Part shown: positions 46,833-55,211 of the stretch, piece after piece
How positions within the stretch are numbered: the stretch's first letter is position 1
How the letters are laid out: each line of letters begins with the position of its first letter
Assembly (NCBI RefSeq): GCF_900109935.1
Contig: NZ_FOBV01000013.1
Location: forward strand, 1 to 64,000
From: Chryseobacterium taichungense
GTDB taxonomy: Bacteria > Bacteroidota > Bacteroidia > Flavobacteriales > Weeksellaceae
DNA: 64,000 bases
Direction: 5' to 3'
Notes under the pieces: generated by a model
Told to the model about the DNA's origin: nothing
Databases searched by the model: none
What the model saw: the letters and a program-made list of their open reading frames with translations, nothing else
Made by a program: the position numbers and the translations under genes

Positions 46833-47513
46833 TTATTTGATGTTATTTTTTAAAATTTTAATTTTTTCCAGATCTTTGATTCCGGGTTTTATTTCAAATC
46901 GTGAATTGACGTCTATAGCAAATGGCTTGTGCTTTAACAGCTTTATTTTTTCAATATTTTCTAGTGAAATGCCTCCGCTAAGAAAATAGGGAAGAGGAAT
47001 TTCAATACGGTTTAAAAGATTCCAGTCGAAGGTTTTTCCGGTTCCGCCGAATGCTATTGAATCGGTATCGAAAAGGAAATAATTGATGTTAAATTGATAT
47101 TGATGAATGATTTTTTGTAATTCAGTGACGTCTTGGTTTCCAATTCTTATTGCTTTAATAATTTCGACCTGAGGATTTAATTTTTTTCTTAATTCCGAAA
47201 TAAAGTCTACATCCTCATCACCGTGGAGCTGGACAAAATTCAGTTTTGCACTTTCTGTAGTGTTCACAATTTTCTCTAAACTTTCATTCACAAAAACACC
47301 TACTTTTCCCTGATGCCTGATGTCCGCAATTTGTCCCGGGGTTATATGATTTAAAATAAATCTGGGTGATTTTTCATAAAAGATAAATCCTAGAAAATCT
47401 GTATTCATAGCAGCCAGTTCCTGAATCTGTGCCAGTTGTATTAAACCACAAACCTTGAGTTTGAGCTGACTGTTGTGAGATAATTCATGTAAGCTTTTAA
47501 TCATTGTTACCAT
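46833..47513 (-). CDS. trpF: Phosphoribosylanthranilate isomerase
   Basis: This enzyme of about 226 residues performs the Amadori rearrangement in tryptophan synthesis. LKLKVCGLIQLAQIQEL holds the catalytic cysteine, FVQLHGDED is strand 3 and FLSGGISLENI the phosphate loop. Starts at 47513 (MVTMIK) or 47504 (MIK) are both plausible; a TTG at 47522 touches the trpC stop. The C-terminus includes AIDVNSRFEIKPGIKD. The transposase unit lies just downstream. Confidence 0.9.
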   Translation of the reverse strand: MVTMIKSLHELSHNSQLKLKVCGLIQLAQIQELAAMNTDFLGFIFYEKSPRFILNHITPGQIADIRHQGKVGVFVNESLEKIVNTTESAKLNFVQLHGDEDVDFISELRKKLNPQVEIIKAIRIGNQDVTELQKIIHQYQFNINYFLFDTDSIAFGGTGKTFDWNLLNRIEIPLPYFLSGGISLENIEKIKLLKHKPFAIDVNSRFEIKPGIKDLEKIKILKNNIK

Positions 47514-47522
47514 TTTAAACAA

Positions 47523-48299
47523 TTATTGTGCTTTTGAAATAAATTCACTGAATTTCTTGCCCGGATTTTGATTCTTCATAAAAAATTCTCCCATCAGGAA
47601 ACCATCAAACCCCTTTTCTTTCAGGTATTTAAAATCTTCGACACTGTAAATTCCACTTTCTGCTACTGATAGAACATCTTCCGGAAGTTGATTTTTCAGC
47701 TGAACAGAATGATCAAGATTAACATCAAAGTTTTTTAAATTACGGTTGTTGATGCCAACCATATCAACATTTGTGTTATAATATTTTAATTCACTTTCCG
47801 AATGAATTTCCAGTAAAACCTCAAGATTCAGCTGATGTGCAAGATCTGTAAAATCCCTAACCTGAGAAACCGAAAGACAGGCGGCAATAAGCAATACCAC
47901 ATCGGCGCCCATGCTTTTCGCTTCGTAAAACTGATATTCATCAATCATAAAATCTTTTCGCAAAATCGGAATATTAATATGATCGCGGATTTGAATAATG
48001 TCTTTAAAACTTCCTCCGAAAAAATCCTTATCTGTTAAAATGGAAATTCCGCTTGCCCCTGATCTTTCATAAGCTGAAGCTACCTCCAACGGACTCACCT
48101 GATCATTAATTACACCTTTGGAGGGTGACTGTCTTTTGAATTCCGCAATAATTCCGCTTTTGTTTTTAAGAGTTTTCTTCAGTGAAAATGGGGTTCTTCC
48201 AAAATATTCGGAATCTTTCAACTGCTGGAGGGATATTTCTGCTTTTAAAAATTCAAGTTCTTTCTTTTTTCTGTGTATGATTTTATCAAGTATGTTCAT
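47523..48299 (-). CDS. trpC: Indole-3-glycerol phosphate synthase
   Basis: This protein of about 258 residues, taken from ATG 48299 (MNILDKIIHRKKKELEFLK), catalyses ring closure to indole-3-glycerol phosphate. IIAEFKRQSPSKGVI holds a catalytic lysine, LRKDFMIDEYQFYEA the second, and SVAESGIYSVEDF the phosphate site. The frame is open a further 31 codons through the trpD end, but those residues are not family-like. There is no fused trpF domain, and trpF follows as a separate gene. Confidence 0.95.
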   Translation of the reverse strand: MNILDKIIHRKKKELEFLKAEISLQQLKDSEYFGRTPFSLKKTLKNKSGIIAEFKRQSPSKGVINDQVSPLEVASAYERSGASGISILTDKDFFGGSFKDIIQIRDHINIPILRKDFMIDEYQFYEAKSMGADVVLLIAACLSVSQVRDFTDLAHQLNLEVLLEIHSESELKYYNTNVDMVGINNRNLKNFDVNLDHSVQLKNQLPEDVLSVAESGIYSVEDFKYLKEKGFDGFLMGEFFMKNQNPGKKFSEFISKAQ

Positions 48300-48319
48300 A
48301 TCATTAATAAATATTGTAA

Positions 48320-49306
48320 TTAATTGATTAACAGATTGAAACTTTGAAAAGCTTTTCCGCTGTAAAGACTTTCCCGCGCAAATGCAAGACATTCATTATA
48401 ATTACCGAATTTCTTTGTATTTAAAAGCGCAACCGCAGCATTGACAAGAACTACTGAATTCTGCTGATTACTGCCATTTCCGCTCAGAATATTCCTGAAA
48501 ATTTCTGCTGTTTCCTGAATACTTGTCCCGGCTTTTATGCTTTCAGCAGTTACCGCTTCAAAGCCTAAGTCTTTAGCTGAATACACTTCTTCACCATTTT
48601 TAGTAATAATTTTGGTGTCATGTGTGAGACTGATCTCATCATACCCATCCAATCCATGAACGATGACAAAGTCGCGGGCATCTTTTTGCAGCAGATACTG
48701 ATAAATTCGTGCAATTTCAAGATTGTAAACCCCGATCATGGAAAATTGAGGTTTTGCCGGATTAACCAGCGGACCAAGCAGATTGAAAAATGTTCTTAGT
48801 CCAAGCGACTTTCTTAAAGTTCCTACCGATTTCAGAGCTGGGTGGAAATAAGGAGCATGTAAAAAGCAGATATTGGCTTTTTCAAGATCTTCCTGCAGTC
48901 TTTCCGAGCTGTTTTTGAATTCATATCCACATTCCTCCAGTACGTTAGATGATCCTGTAAGAGTCGATGCCCCGTAATTTCCATGTTTTATGACTTTCTG
49001 ACCTGCGCCGGCAACCACAAAACTGGCTAATGTTGAGATGTTTATCGTATTTTTTCCATCACCACCGGTTCCTACAATATCAATGGCGTCTTTCGCATCA
49101 ATATCTACAGGAATGGCCATCTGAAGGAGCGCTTCACGGAAACCTTCCAGTTCTGGCAGGGTAATATTACGCATCAAAAAAATGCTGATAAAAGCAGTAA
49201 CTTCCTGTGGATTAAATTTATTCTGAGCGATTTCAATCATAATAGCTTTTGCCTGAGACTTCGACAATGTATGATGGTTGAAAAGATATTCGAGGATTTC
49301 TTTCAT
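48320..49306 (-). CDS. trpD: Anthranilate phosphoribosyltransferase
   Basis: This 328-residue enzyme transfers phosphoribose from PRPP to anthranilate. VGTGGDGKNTINIST is the PRPP loop, KHGNYGASTLTGSSNVLEE the second conserved block and HAPYFHPALKSVGTLRKSLGLRTFFNLLGPL the third. Length is normal and not fused to trpG. It is 20 bp upstream of trpC and 23 bp after trpG. Confidence 0.96.
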   Translation of the reverse strand: MKEILEYLFNHHTLSKSQAKAIMIEIAQNKFNPQEVTAFISIFLMRNITLPELEGFREALLQMAIPVDIDAKDAIDIVGTGGDGKNTINISTLASFVVAGAGQKVIKHGNYGASTLTGSSNVLEECGYEFKNSSERLQEDLEKANICFLHAPYFHPALKSVGTLRKSLGLRTFFNLLGPLVNPAKPQFSMIGVYNLEIARIYQYLLQKDARDFVIVHGLDGYDEISLTHDTKIITKNGEEVYSAKDLGFEAVTAESIKAGTSIQETAEIFRNILSGNGSNQQNSVVLVNAAVALLNTKKFGNYNECLAFARESLYSGKAFQSFNLLIN

Positions 49307-49329
49307 TGATTGAGCTTTAAAATGAATGT

Positions 49330-49920
49330 TTAGTTCAGGAGAAAATTCCGGATTATTACTTCTCCCTCGGGCGTTAGAATACTTTCCGGATGAAACTGAA
49401 CTCCGTGAACGTCATAGGTTTTGTGCTGCAGGGCCATGATCATACCGTCTTTGTCAATGGCCGTAATTTCAAGCTCTTCCGGAAAATCTTCACGATTGAC
49501 CACCCAGCTGTGGTATCTTCCGACTTCGAGTCCGCTGGTAAGGTCTTTGAAAATTTTTGTATCTGGTTTTACCAGCTCTGCAGAAGTAGCAACTCCATGG
49601 AAAATTTCTGACAGATTAATAAGGCTTCCTCCGAATGCTTCAGCAATAGCCTGCTGACCGAGACAAACGCCCAGAATACTTTTTGTAGGAGCATATTCTT
49701 TAATTAATTCCAATAAAATTCCTGCTTCTTCGGGAATTCCGGGGCCGGGGGAAAGAACTATTTTGTCGTATTTCCCGATTTCCTCCAAAGTAATCTGGTC
49801 ATTTTTTACCACGTCAACTCTGGTATTTAAAATTCTCTCAATAATCTGGACAAGATTGTAGGTAAAGCTGTCGTAATTGTCGAAGACGAGAACTTTGATT
49901 TCGTTCATATTGTTATTCAT
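49330..49920 (-). CDS. trpG: Anthranilate synthase glutamine amidotransferase subunit
   Basis: This 196-residue class I glutaminase supplies ammonia to TrpE. KVLVFDNYDSFTYNLVQ opens, LGVCLGQQAIAEAFGG holds the nucleophilic Cys and VQFHPESILTPEG the His and Glu. Two possible starts lie four residues apart (MNNN and MNEI); the upstream one is used. The gap to trpE is 24 bp. PabA function for folate cannot be excluded, but the operon points to tryptophan. Confidence 0.93.
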   Translation of the reverse strand: MNNNMNEIKVLVFDNYDSFTYNLVQIIERILNTRVDVVKNDQITLEEIGKYDKIVLSPGPGIPEEAGILLELIKEYAPTKSILGVCLGQQAIAEAFGGSLINLSEIFHGVATSAELVKPDTKIFKDLTSGLEVGRYHSWVVNREDFPEELEITAIDKDGMIMALQHKTYDVHGVQFHPESILTPEGEVIIRNFLLN

Positions 49921-49944
49921 TTGTTCTGATTTTTAAGTTTATAT

Positions 49945-51366
49945 TTAATGATCAACCAGCTTTTCGGCTTTCTCTACCGCTTTTTTTAATGCATTAAGTT
50001 TATTGTTTACTTCCTGCAATTCGCTTTCAGGATCAGATTTTGCTACGATTCCTGCTCCTGCCTGGTAATACAACGTATTGTTTTTGCTTAAGAATGTTCG
50101 GATCATAATGGCCTGGTTGCAGCTCCCGTTTAACCCGAAAAACCCGATACATCCACCATAATATCCTCTCGAATCTTTTTCATAGGTGTTGATAAGCTGT
50201 AATGCTTTGTGCTTTGGGGCTCCACTTAAAGTTCCTTGTGGAAAGGTAGCGGCCATCATTTTGAAAGGATTGGTTTCTTCAGGTAAATCGGCAGTAACTT
50301 CACTTACCATGTGAATAACATGTGAGAAAAGCTGTATTTCCTTGAGTTTGGTTACTGTTACATTTTTCCCGATTTTTCCGAGGTCATTTCTGGCAAGATC
50401 GACAAGCATGGTGTGCTCCGCATTTTCTTTTGGGTCATTTTTTAATGATTCAATGGATTGAAGATCGGTTTCAAAGTGGCCTGTTCTTTTAAAAGTTCCT
50501 GCAATAGGATGAATAATGGCTTTGTTGTCTTTAATAATTAGTTGACTTTCAGGACTGGAGCCAAATAATTTGTAATTTCCGTAATCAAAGAAAAATAAAT
50601 AAGGCGAAGGGTTAATATTCCGGAGCGCACGGTAAACGTTGAACTCATCCCCTTTGAATTTCTGTTCGAATCTTCTGCTTAAAACCAATTGAAATACATC
50701 ACCTCGCATGCAGTGTTTCTGGGCAGTTTTTACAAGATCAATATATTCTTCATCGATAATATTGGAAGTTTCTGCTCCGTTTTTTTCAAAAGGATAAATC
50801 ACCGAATTTTTATTTTTTATAAAACTTTCCAGCAGTTGAATCTCAGACTTTATACCTTCAATCTGGTTTTCAATGATATGCATTTCATCATTGTAATGAT
50901 TAATGGCAATCACATATTGATACAGGCGGTACCGAAGCAGCGGAATTTCAACTTCTTTACTTTGAGGTTTAAAAATCAGATTTTCAAAGAATTGTACGGC
51001 TTCAAAACTTGTATATCCGAAAAGGCTTTGCGCAGTCTCAACAACCGGATCTTGTGTCTTTTCGCATTCAAAAATTCCGGAGAAATCCTCGAAAAGGGTT
51101 TCAATATTTTGCTGTAAAGGTTGTTTAAAAGGTTCCTGTCCGGGAATTTTTACTTCAAATTCATTTAAATTTTTAATCTCGATTCCTGCAATGGCATTAA
51201 TGGCAATAAAAGAAAAATTATTGTCAATATTTTTAGAATCTGAACTTTCCAGCAGAATGGTATCCCTGAATTTATCGCGTACCTGCAGATAAATATTCAT
51301 CGGAGTCTGAAGATCCCCGAGCGTTTTTTTAGAAACGGTTTTTATTTTTATTTTTTTACTGAACAT
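49945..51366 (-). CDS. trpE: Anthranilate synthase component I
   Basis: This 473-residue subunit makes anthranilate from chorismate and ammonia. The N-terminal LLESSDSKNIDNNFSFI matches the tryptophan feedback site. The chorismate-binding part has RRFEQKFKGDEFNVYRALR, AGTFKRTG, DLARNDLGKIG, HVIHMVSEVT and GTLSGAPKHKALQLI. It is the first structural gene of the trp operon and is preceded by the leader peptide and attenuator at 51393-51545. Confidence 0.96.
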   Translation of the reverse strand: MFSKKIKIKTVSKKTLGDLQTPMNIYLQVRDKFRDTILLESSDSKNIDNNFSFIAINAIAGIEIKNLNEFEVKIPGQEPFKQPLQQNIETLFEDFSGIFECEKTQDPVVETAQSLFGYTSFEAVQFFENLIFKPQSKEVEIPLLRYRLYQYVIAINHYNDEMHIIENQIEGIKSEIQLLESFIKNKNSVIYPFEKNGAETSNIIDEEYIDLVKTAQKHCMRGDVFQLVLSRRFEQKFKGDEFNVYRALRNINPSPYLFFFDYGNYKLFGSSPESQLIIKDNKAIIHPIAGTFKRTGHFETDLQSIESLKNDPKENAEHTMLVDLARNDLGKIGKNVTVTKLKEIQLFSHVIHMVSEVTADLPEETNPFKMMAATFPQGTLSGAPKHKALQLINTYEKDSRGYYGGCIGFFGLNGSCNQAIMIRTFLSKNNTLYYQAGAGIVAKSDPESELQEVNNKLNALKKAVEKAEKLVDH

Positions 51367-51392
51367 TACAGTTTATTTAATAGGGTTGGAAC

Positions 51393-51496
51393 AAAAAAAG
51401 ACTTCAACGGAATACGTCAAAGTCTTTATTATATAATTTTATAATTATAATCGCTGTATAAGAATCACCAACACGACAATAACTTCAGACCCGACG
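51393..51496 (-). promoter_or_regulatory. trp attenuator: terminator and alternative antiterminator
   Basis: On the minus strand, AAAGACTTTGACG (51427-51415) pairs with CGTTGAAGTCTTT (51409-51397) with two G-U pairs around a 5-nt loop, then a T-run follows: a strong intrinsic terminator 30 bp before trpE. An upstream CGTCGGGTCT (51496-51487), about 14 nt past the leader's third Trp codon, can pair with AGACTTTGACG with two G-U pairs and one bulge. This gives an antiterminator that would form while a ribosome stalls on the Trp codons. Confidence 0.8.
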
Positions 51497-51545
51497 AAGA
51501 GTTTGAAAGCCACCACCAATTTTTATTGTTGTTGATATTAAACAT
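51465..51545 (-). CDS. trpL: trp operon leader peptide
   Basis: This 26-codon reading frame starts at ATG 51545 (MFNINNNKN), has three consecutive TGG codons at residues 10-12, a fourth Trp as the last residue (SCW) and ends at TGA 51465-51467. It lies between a TAnnTTTG promoter box and the terminator that precedes trpE. Ribosome stalling at the tandem Trp codons when charged tRNA-Trp is low would favour the antiterminator. The frame is too short for usual gene callers. The ATG is only about 4 nt after the -7 box, so the leader transcript probably begins at or near the start codon. Confidence 0.85.
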   Translation of the reverse strand: MFNINNNKNWWWLSNSSSGLKLLSCW

Positions 51546-51549
51546 GCCA

Positions 51550-51577
51550 CAAATGTAAATATTTTTTTCAATACAAA
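51550..51577 (-). promoter_or_regulatory. Promoter of the trp operon
   Basis: On the minus strand TACATTTG (51557-51550) fits TAnnTTTG, with TTTG (51577-51574) 16 bp upstream, a little close. The leader peptide ATG follows after 4 nt. Confidence 0.6.
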
Positions 51578-51717
51578 AAATGAAAACAGGGAAATTAATT
51601 TTATTTTAACTGATCTAATAAATTTTATTCATTCCGTAAAGACTTAATGCAATAGCTTTTTTATCGGAAATATCTTTAATATGAACATTTATCATAATTT
51701 TAAAACTTTATTTTTTA

Positions 51718-51725
51718 TATTTTTG
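51718..51725 (+). promoter_or_regulatory. -7 box of the lipoprotein-cytochrome-rlmF operon
   Basis: TATTTTTG matches TAnnTTTG, 23 bp upstream of the ATG at 51749. No clear TTG is seen at the usual distance. Confidence 0.4.
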
Positions 51726-51748
51726 CTTAATAATTTTATAGAGAAAAA

Positions 51749-51973
51749 ATGAAAAAAGTATTAGCAATCGCATTTATCGGAGGTTTATTAGTGGCTAACT
51801 GTTCAAAAAAGCCAAATCATGACTTACAAGACAGCAACACCATGTTGCCTGAACCGGATGCTCCAACGGTAGTGGATTCCAGCGCAACAACAAGAGATAC
51901 ACCGGAAGCTGATGTAAATGCGGCCGTATCAGTTCCTGCAAAAGATGCAAAAGCAGATACGCTTACTAAATAA
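51749..51973 (+). CDS. Small lipoprotein
   Basis: This 74-residue protein has a lipoprotein signal ending VANC (Cys18). The mature part is Asp, Ala and Thr-rich and lacks aromatic residues, so it appears disordered. No family is recognised. The stop codon overlaps the start of the cytochrome gene by one base, so the two are coupled, suggesting a role beside the cytochrome at the membrane. Confidence 0.65.
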   Translation: MKKVLAIAFIGGLLVANCSKKPNHDLQDSNTMLPEPDAPTVVDSSATTRDTPEADVNAAVSVPAKDAKADTLTK

Positions 51974-52347
51974 TGAGAAAATTTTTGCTGGCGGGGGCTA
52001 TCGGGTTTCTGATGTTTTCCTGTTCCAAAAAAGAAAATATACCGGTTGACACAACATCATCAGAAAAAACAGTTGATGCAGAGCCTGCGAAGGCCAATCT
52101 CTCCGGAGATCAGATCATCGAAAGTCTTGACTGTTCGGGATGTCACGCGGTAAATGAAAGAATGATAGGACCTTCTTATCAGGAAATTGCAGATAAATAT
52201 TCTGAAAAGGATATTGAATTGCTTGCTTCCAAGATCATAGAAGGCGGAAGCGGAGTCTGGGGCAATGTTCCCATGTCTCCTCATCCTCAGGTGTCAAAAG
52301 ATGAAGCTAAAAAAATGGTGGAATATATTCTAAGACAGAAAAAATAA
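51973..52347 (+). CDS. Lipoprotein c-type cytochrome
   Basis: This 124-residue protein has lipobox FSC (Cys17) and a single heme-c site CSGCH (Cys54, Cys57, His58). Met101 in VPMSPHP is the probable sixth ligand. It is a class I monoheme cytochrome, lipid-anchored on the periplasmic side, and could shuttle electrons to an oxidase. It starts at the last base of the preceding lipoprotein gene, and the rlmF gene begins at the next base after its stop. Confidence 0.88.
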   Translation: MRKFLLAGAIGFLMFSCSKKENIPVDTTSSEKTVDAEPAKANLSGDQIIESLDCSGCHAVNERMIGPSYQEIADKYSEKDIELLASKIIEGGSGVWGNVPMSPHPQVSKDEAKKMVEYILRQKK

Positions 52348-53274
52348 ATGTCCGCCGAAAAATCCAGTCTGCATACAAGAAATCTGCACCGCGATCCTTA
52401 CGATTTTGATCGGCTTATTTCTTGTGTGCCAGAACTGAAACAATATGTGTTTATCAATTCTTATCAAACGGTAACCATAAACTTCAGCATTCCCAAAGCT
52501 GTAAAACTGCTTAACAAAGCTTTATTAGAAAGTTTTTATCATGTTAAAAACTGGGATATTCCGGAGAATAATCTTTGTCCTCCCATTCCTGGCAGAGCAG
52601 ATTATATTCATTACATCGCCGATTTATTGGCTGAACAACAAAGAGAAATTCCGACAGGTTTAAAAATCAGGGGGTTGGATATTGGTGTGGGAGCAAATCT
52701 TGTATATCCTTTAATAGCGCATCAATCTTATGGTTGGCAAATGTTGGGAACGGATATTAATGAAGATTCTTTAAAGAACGCCCAACAGATTTTGGATCAT
52801 AATCCTGAGTTGTTATCTGAAATTCATTTAAAGCAGCAATTTCAACCTGAATTTATATTTAAAAATATGATCAAACCTGAAGATCGCTTCACTTTTTCGA
52901 TGTGCAATCCGCCTTTTCACGATTCTGAAGAGTCTGCAATAAAAGGAAATCTCAGGAAAACACGAAATCTTAACAAATCAAAAATCAGCAAGCCTTTACT
53001 TAATTTTAGCGGACAGCAATCTGAACTTTGGTGTGAGGGTGGCGAATTGGCTTTTATCACAAGAATGATTCATGAAAGCTTTTTGTATCGTTCTCAGGTT
53101 CTTTGGTTTACATGCTTAGTTTCAAAAAAAGATAACTTATATAAGTTAACGACACTTCTGAAAAAAGTGAAGGCACTGGAATTCAAAACAATTGATATGG
53201 CTCAGGGGCAAAAAGTAAGCAGAATGTTGGCCTGGACTTTCATTCCTCAACAAAATCGCAACGACTGGTTCTGA
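52348..53274 (+). CDS. rlmF: 23S rRNA (adenine-N6)-methyltransferase RlmF
   Basis: This 308-residue enzyme methylates A1618 of 23S rRNA in E. coli. LHTRNLHRDPYDFDRLI opens, typical of RlmF. The SAM-binding LDIGVGANLVYPLIA and catalytic NPPF in SMCNPPFHDS follow, then ELWCEGGELAFITRMI and MAQGQKVSRMLAWTF. Length is normal. It is immediately adjacent to the cytochrome gene and presumably shares its transcript. Confidence 0.93.
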   Translation: MSAEKSSLHTRNLHRDPYDFDRLISCVPELKQYVFINSYQTVTINFSIPKAVKLLNKALLESFYHVKNWDIPENNLCPPIPGRADYIHYIADLLAEQQREIPTGLKIRGLDIGVGANLVYPLIAHQSYGWQMLGTDINEDSLKNAQQILDHNPELLSEIHLKQQFQPEFIFKNMIKPEDRFTFSMCNPPFHDSEESAIKGNLRKTRNLNKSKISKPLLNFSGQQSELWCEGGELAFITRMIHESFLYRSQVLWFTCLVSKKDNLYKLTTLLKKVKALEFKTIDMAQGQKVSRMLAWTFIPQQNRNDWF

Positions 53275-53344
53275 TAAAATTTAGTTTAAATTTTTAAACT
53301 GAATTAATTTTAACTGAAATAAATTATATTTCTGGAAAAAGTCG

Positions 53345-53375
53345 TTGATCATCAATTCAAAAATCACTAATTTTG
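53345..53375 (+). promoter_or_regulatory. Promoter of lysS
   Basis: TTG (53345-53347), 20 bp spacer and TAATTTTG (53368-53375) form a close match to the flavobacterial consensus. The ATG lies 22 bp after the -7 box. Confidence 0.65.
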
Positions 53376-53397
53376 CACGTTATTTTAAATAAATACA

Positions 53398-55098
53398 ATG
53401 CAATTATCAGAACAAGAAATCATTAGACGAGAAAAGCTGAACAAGCTTGTTGAAATGGGAATCAACGCGTTCCCTGCAGATGAATATGTAATTACAGATA
53501 CTACAGAATCTATAAAGCAGGATTTCGCTGATAATAAACAGGTTAAGATTGCAGGAAGACTGATGTCAAGAAGAATTCAGGGGAAGGCTTCTTTCGCTGA
53601 ATTGCAGGACTCTACAGGTAGAATTCAGGTTTATTTCAACAGGGATGAGATTTGTACAGGTGAAGATAAGACTTTATATAATGAAGTTTACAAGCACCTT
53701 TTAGATATTGGAGATATTATTGGTGTTGAAGGCGAACTGTTCACCACTCAGGTTGGTGAAAAAACAGTGCTGGTAAAAAACTTTACGCTTTTAACGAAAT
53801 CTTTAAGACCTCTTCCACAGGCAAAAACGGATGAAAATGGAGTTGTACACGATGCTTTCAATGATCCGGAACTGAGATACAGACAGCGTTATGTAGATTT
53901 AACGGTAAATCCTCAGATAAAAGAAGTTTTTGTGAAAAGAACGAAACTGTTCAATGCCATGAGAACATTCTTCAATGATGCTGGATATTTTGAAGTGGAG
54001 ACTCCGATCTTACAATCAATTCCGGGAGGAGCGGCTGCAAGACCTTTTATCACGCATCATAATGCTCTGGACATTCCATTATATTTAAGAATTGCAAACG
54101 AGCTATATCTGAAAAGACTGATCGTAGGTGGTTTTGACGGAGTTTATGAATTCTCAAAAAACTTCAGAAATGAAGGGATGGACAGAACGCACAACCCGGA
54201 ATTCACAGCCATGGAAATTTATGTAGCCTATAAAGACTACAACTGGATGATGGATTTTACGGAAAAATTATTGGAATTCTGTGCGGTTCAGGTAAACGGA
54301 ACAACGAAAGCGACTTTCGGAGAATATGAAGTGGATTTCAAAGCGCCTTATCAGAGAATTTCAATGACAGATGCGATTTTGAAGTTTACAGGTTTTGATA
54401 TTACAGGAAAAACAGAACAGGAATTATTCGATTTTGCAAAATCCATCGGAATTGAGGTTAATGAAACCATGGGTAAAGGGAAATTAATCGATGAAATTTT
54501 CGGTGAAAAATGTGAAGGTAATTTTATCCAGCCAACATTCATTACCGATTATCCTATTGAAATGTCGCCTTTAACCAAAAAACACAGAAGTAAAGAAGGT
54601 CTTACGGAACGTTTCGAGCTAATGGTTTGTGGTAAAGAAATAGCTAATGCTTATTCTGAGCTGAATGATCCGATCGATCAGAGGGAACGTTTTGAAGATC
54701 AGTTGAAATTGTCTGAAAAAGGAGATGATGAAGCAGGTCAGTTTATCGATGAAGATTTCTTAAGAGCCCTTGAATATGGAATGCCACCAACTTCAGGATT
54801 AGGAATTGGAATGGACAGATTGATTATGTTCTTAACGAATAATGCATCGATTCAGGAAGTATTGTTCTTCCCGCAAATGAAACCTGAAAAAGTGACTCCA
54901 CAGATCGAGCTTGGAGAAGATGAAAAAGTTATTCTTGAAATTTTAAATTCCCAGAAAGAGCCGTTTTCATTGGCCGAAGTGAAAGAAAGAAGCCAGCTGT
55001 CCGGTAAAAAATGGGATAAAGCTTCCAAAACGTTAACGAAAAACAATTTAGTGAAAGTGGAGAAAATTGATGAGAATCTTTTGATGAAACTGGTTTAA
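53398..55098 (+). CDS. lysS: Lysyl-tRNA synthetase (class II)
   Basis: This 566-residue enzyme charges tRNA-Lys. An OB-fold anticodon-binding domain (about 50-150) precedes the catalytic domain: IPGGAAARPFITHHNAL, FRNEGMDRTHNPEFT (motif 2) and GLGIGMDRLIMFLTN (motif 3, about 464-478). After motif 3 comes an extra tail of about 60 residues (from DEKVILEILNSQKEPFSLAEVK) that looks like a winged helix and is not in E. coli LysS. A perfect hairpin terminator follows. Confidence 0.96.
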   Translation: MQLSEQEIIRREKLNKLVEMGINAFPADEYVITDTTESIKQDFADNKQVKIAGRLMSRRIQGKASFAELQDSTGRIQVYFNRDEICTGEDKTLYNEVYKHLLDIGDIIGVEGELFTTQVGEKTVLVKNFTLLTKSLRPLPQAKTDENGVVHDAFNDPELRYRQRYVDLTVNPQIKEVFVKRTKLFNAMRTFFNDAGYFEVETPILQSIPGGAAARPFITHHNALDIPLYLRIANELYLKRLIVGGFDGVYEFSKNFRNEGMDRTHNPEFTAMEIYVAYKDYNWMMDFTEKLLEFCAVQVNGTTKATFGEYEVDFKAPYQRISMTDAILKFTGFDITGKTEQELFDFAKSIGIEVNETMGKGKLIDEIFGEKCEGNFIQPTFITDYPIEMSPLTKKHRSKEGLTERFELMVCGKEIANAYSELNDPIDQRERFEDQLKLSEKGDDEAGQFIDEDFLRALEYGMPPTSGLGIGMDRLIMFLTNNASIQEVLFFPQMKPEKVTPQIELGEDEKVILEILNSQKEPFSLAEVKERSQLSGKKWDKASKTLTKNNLVKVEKIDENLLMKLV

Positions 55099-55121
55099 GA
55101 TTTTTTCAATGTAGATAATTT

Positions 55122-55161
55122 AGTTCCGGCGGAAGCGAAGCTTCCGCCGGAACTTTTTTTT
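55122..55161 (+). terminator. Perfect 15-bp hairpin terminator after lysS
   Basis: agttccggcggaagc (55122-55136) pairs exactly with 55140-55154 around gaa, followed by eight T residues. The arm core cggcggaagc is shared with the hairpin at 56036-56064, so the OmpA gene is framed by near-identical hairpins. Confidence 0.9.
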
Positions 55162-55211
55162 AAATAATAAACTATTTTTACTGATTTTACGTTTCACTAA
55201 AAAATTATCAA

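Noticed and set aside
51393..51545. T-box or trp-binding-protein leader in front of trpE
   Set aside because: No T-box consensus or triplet-repeat TRAP site is seen, while a Trp-rich leader peptide and paired hairpins explain the region.
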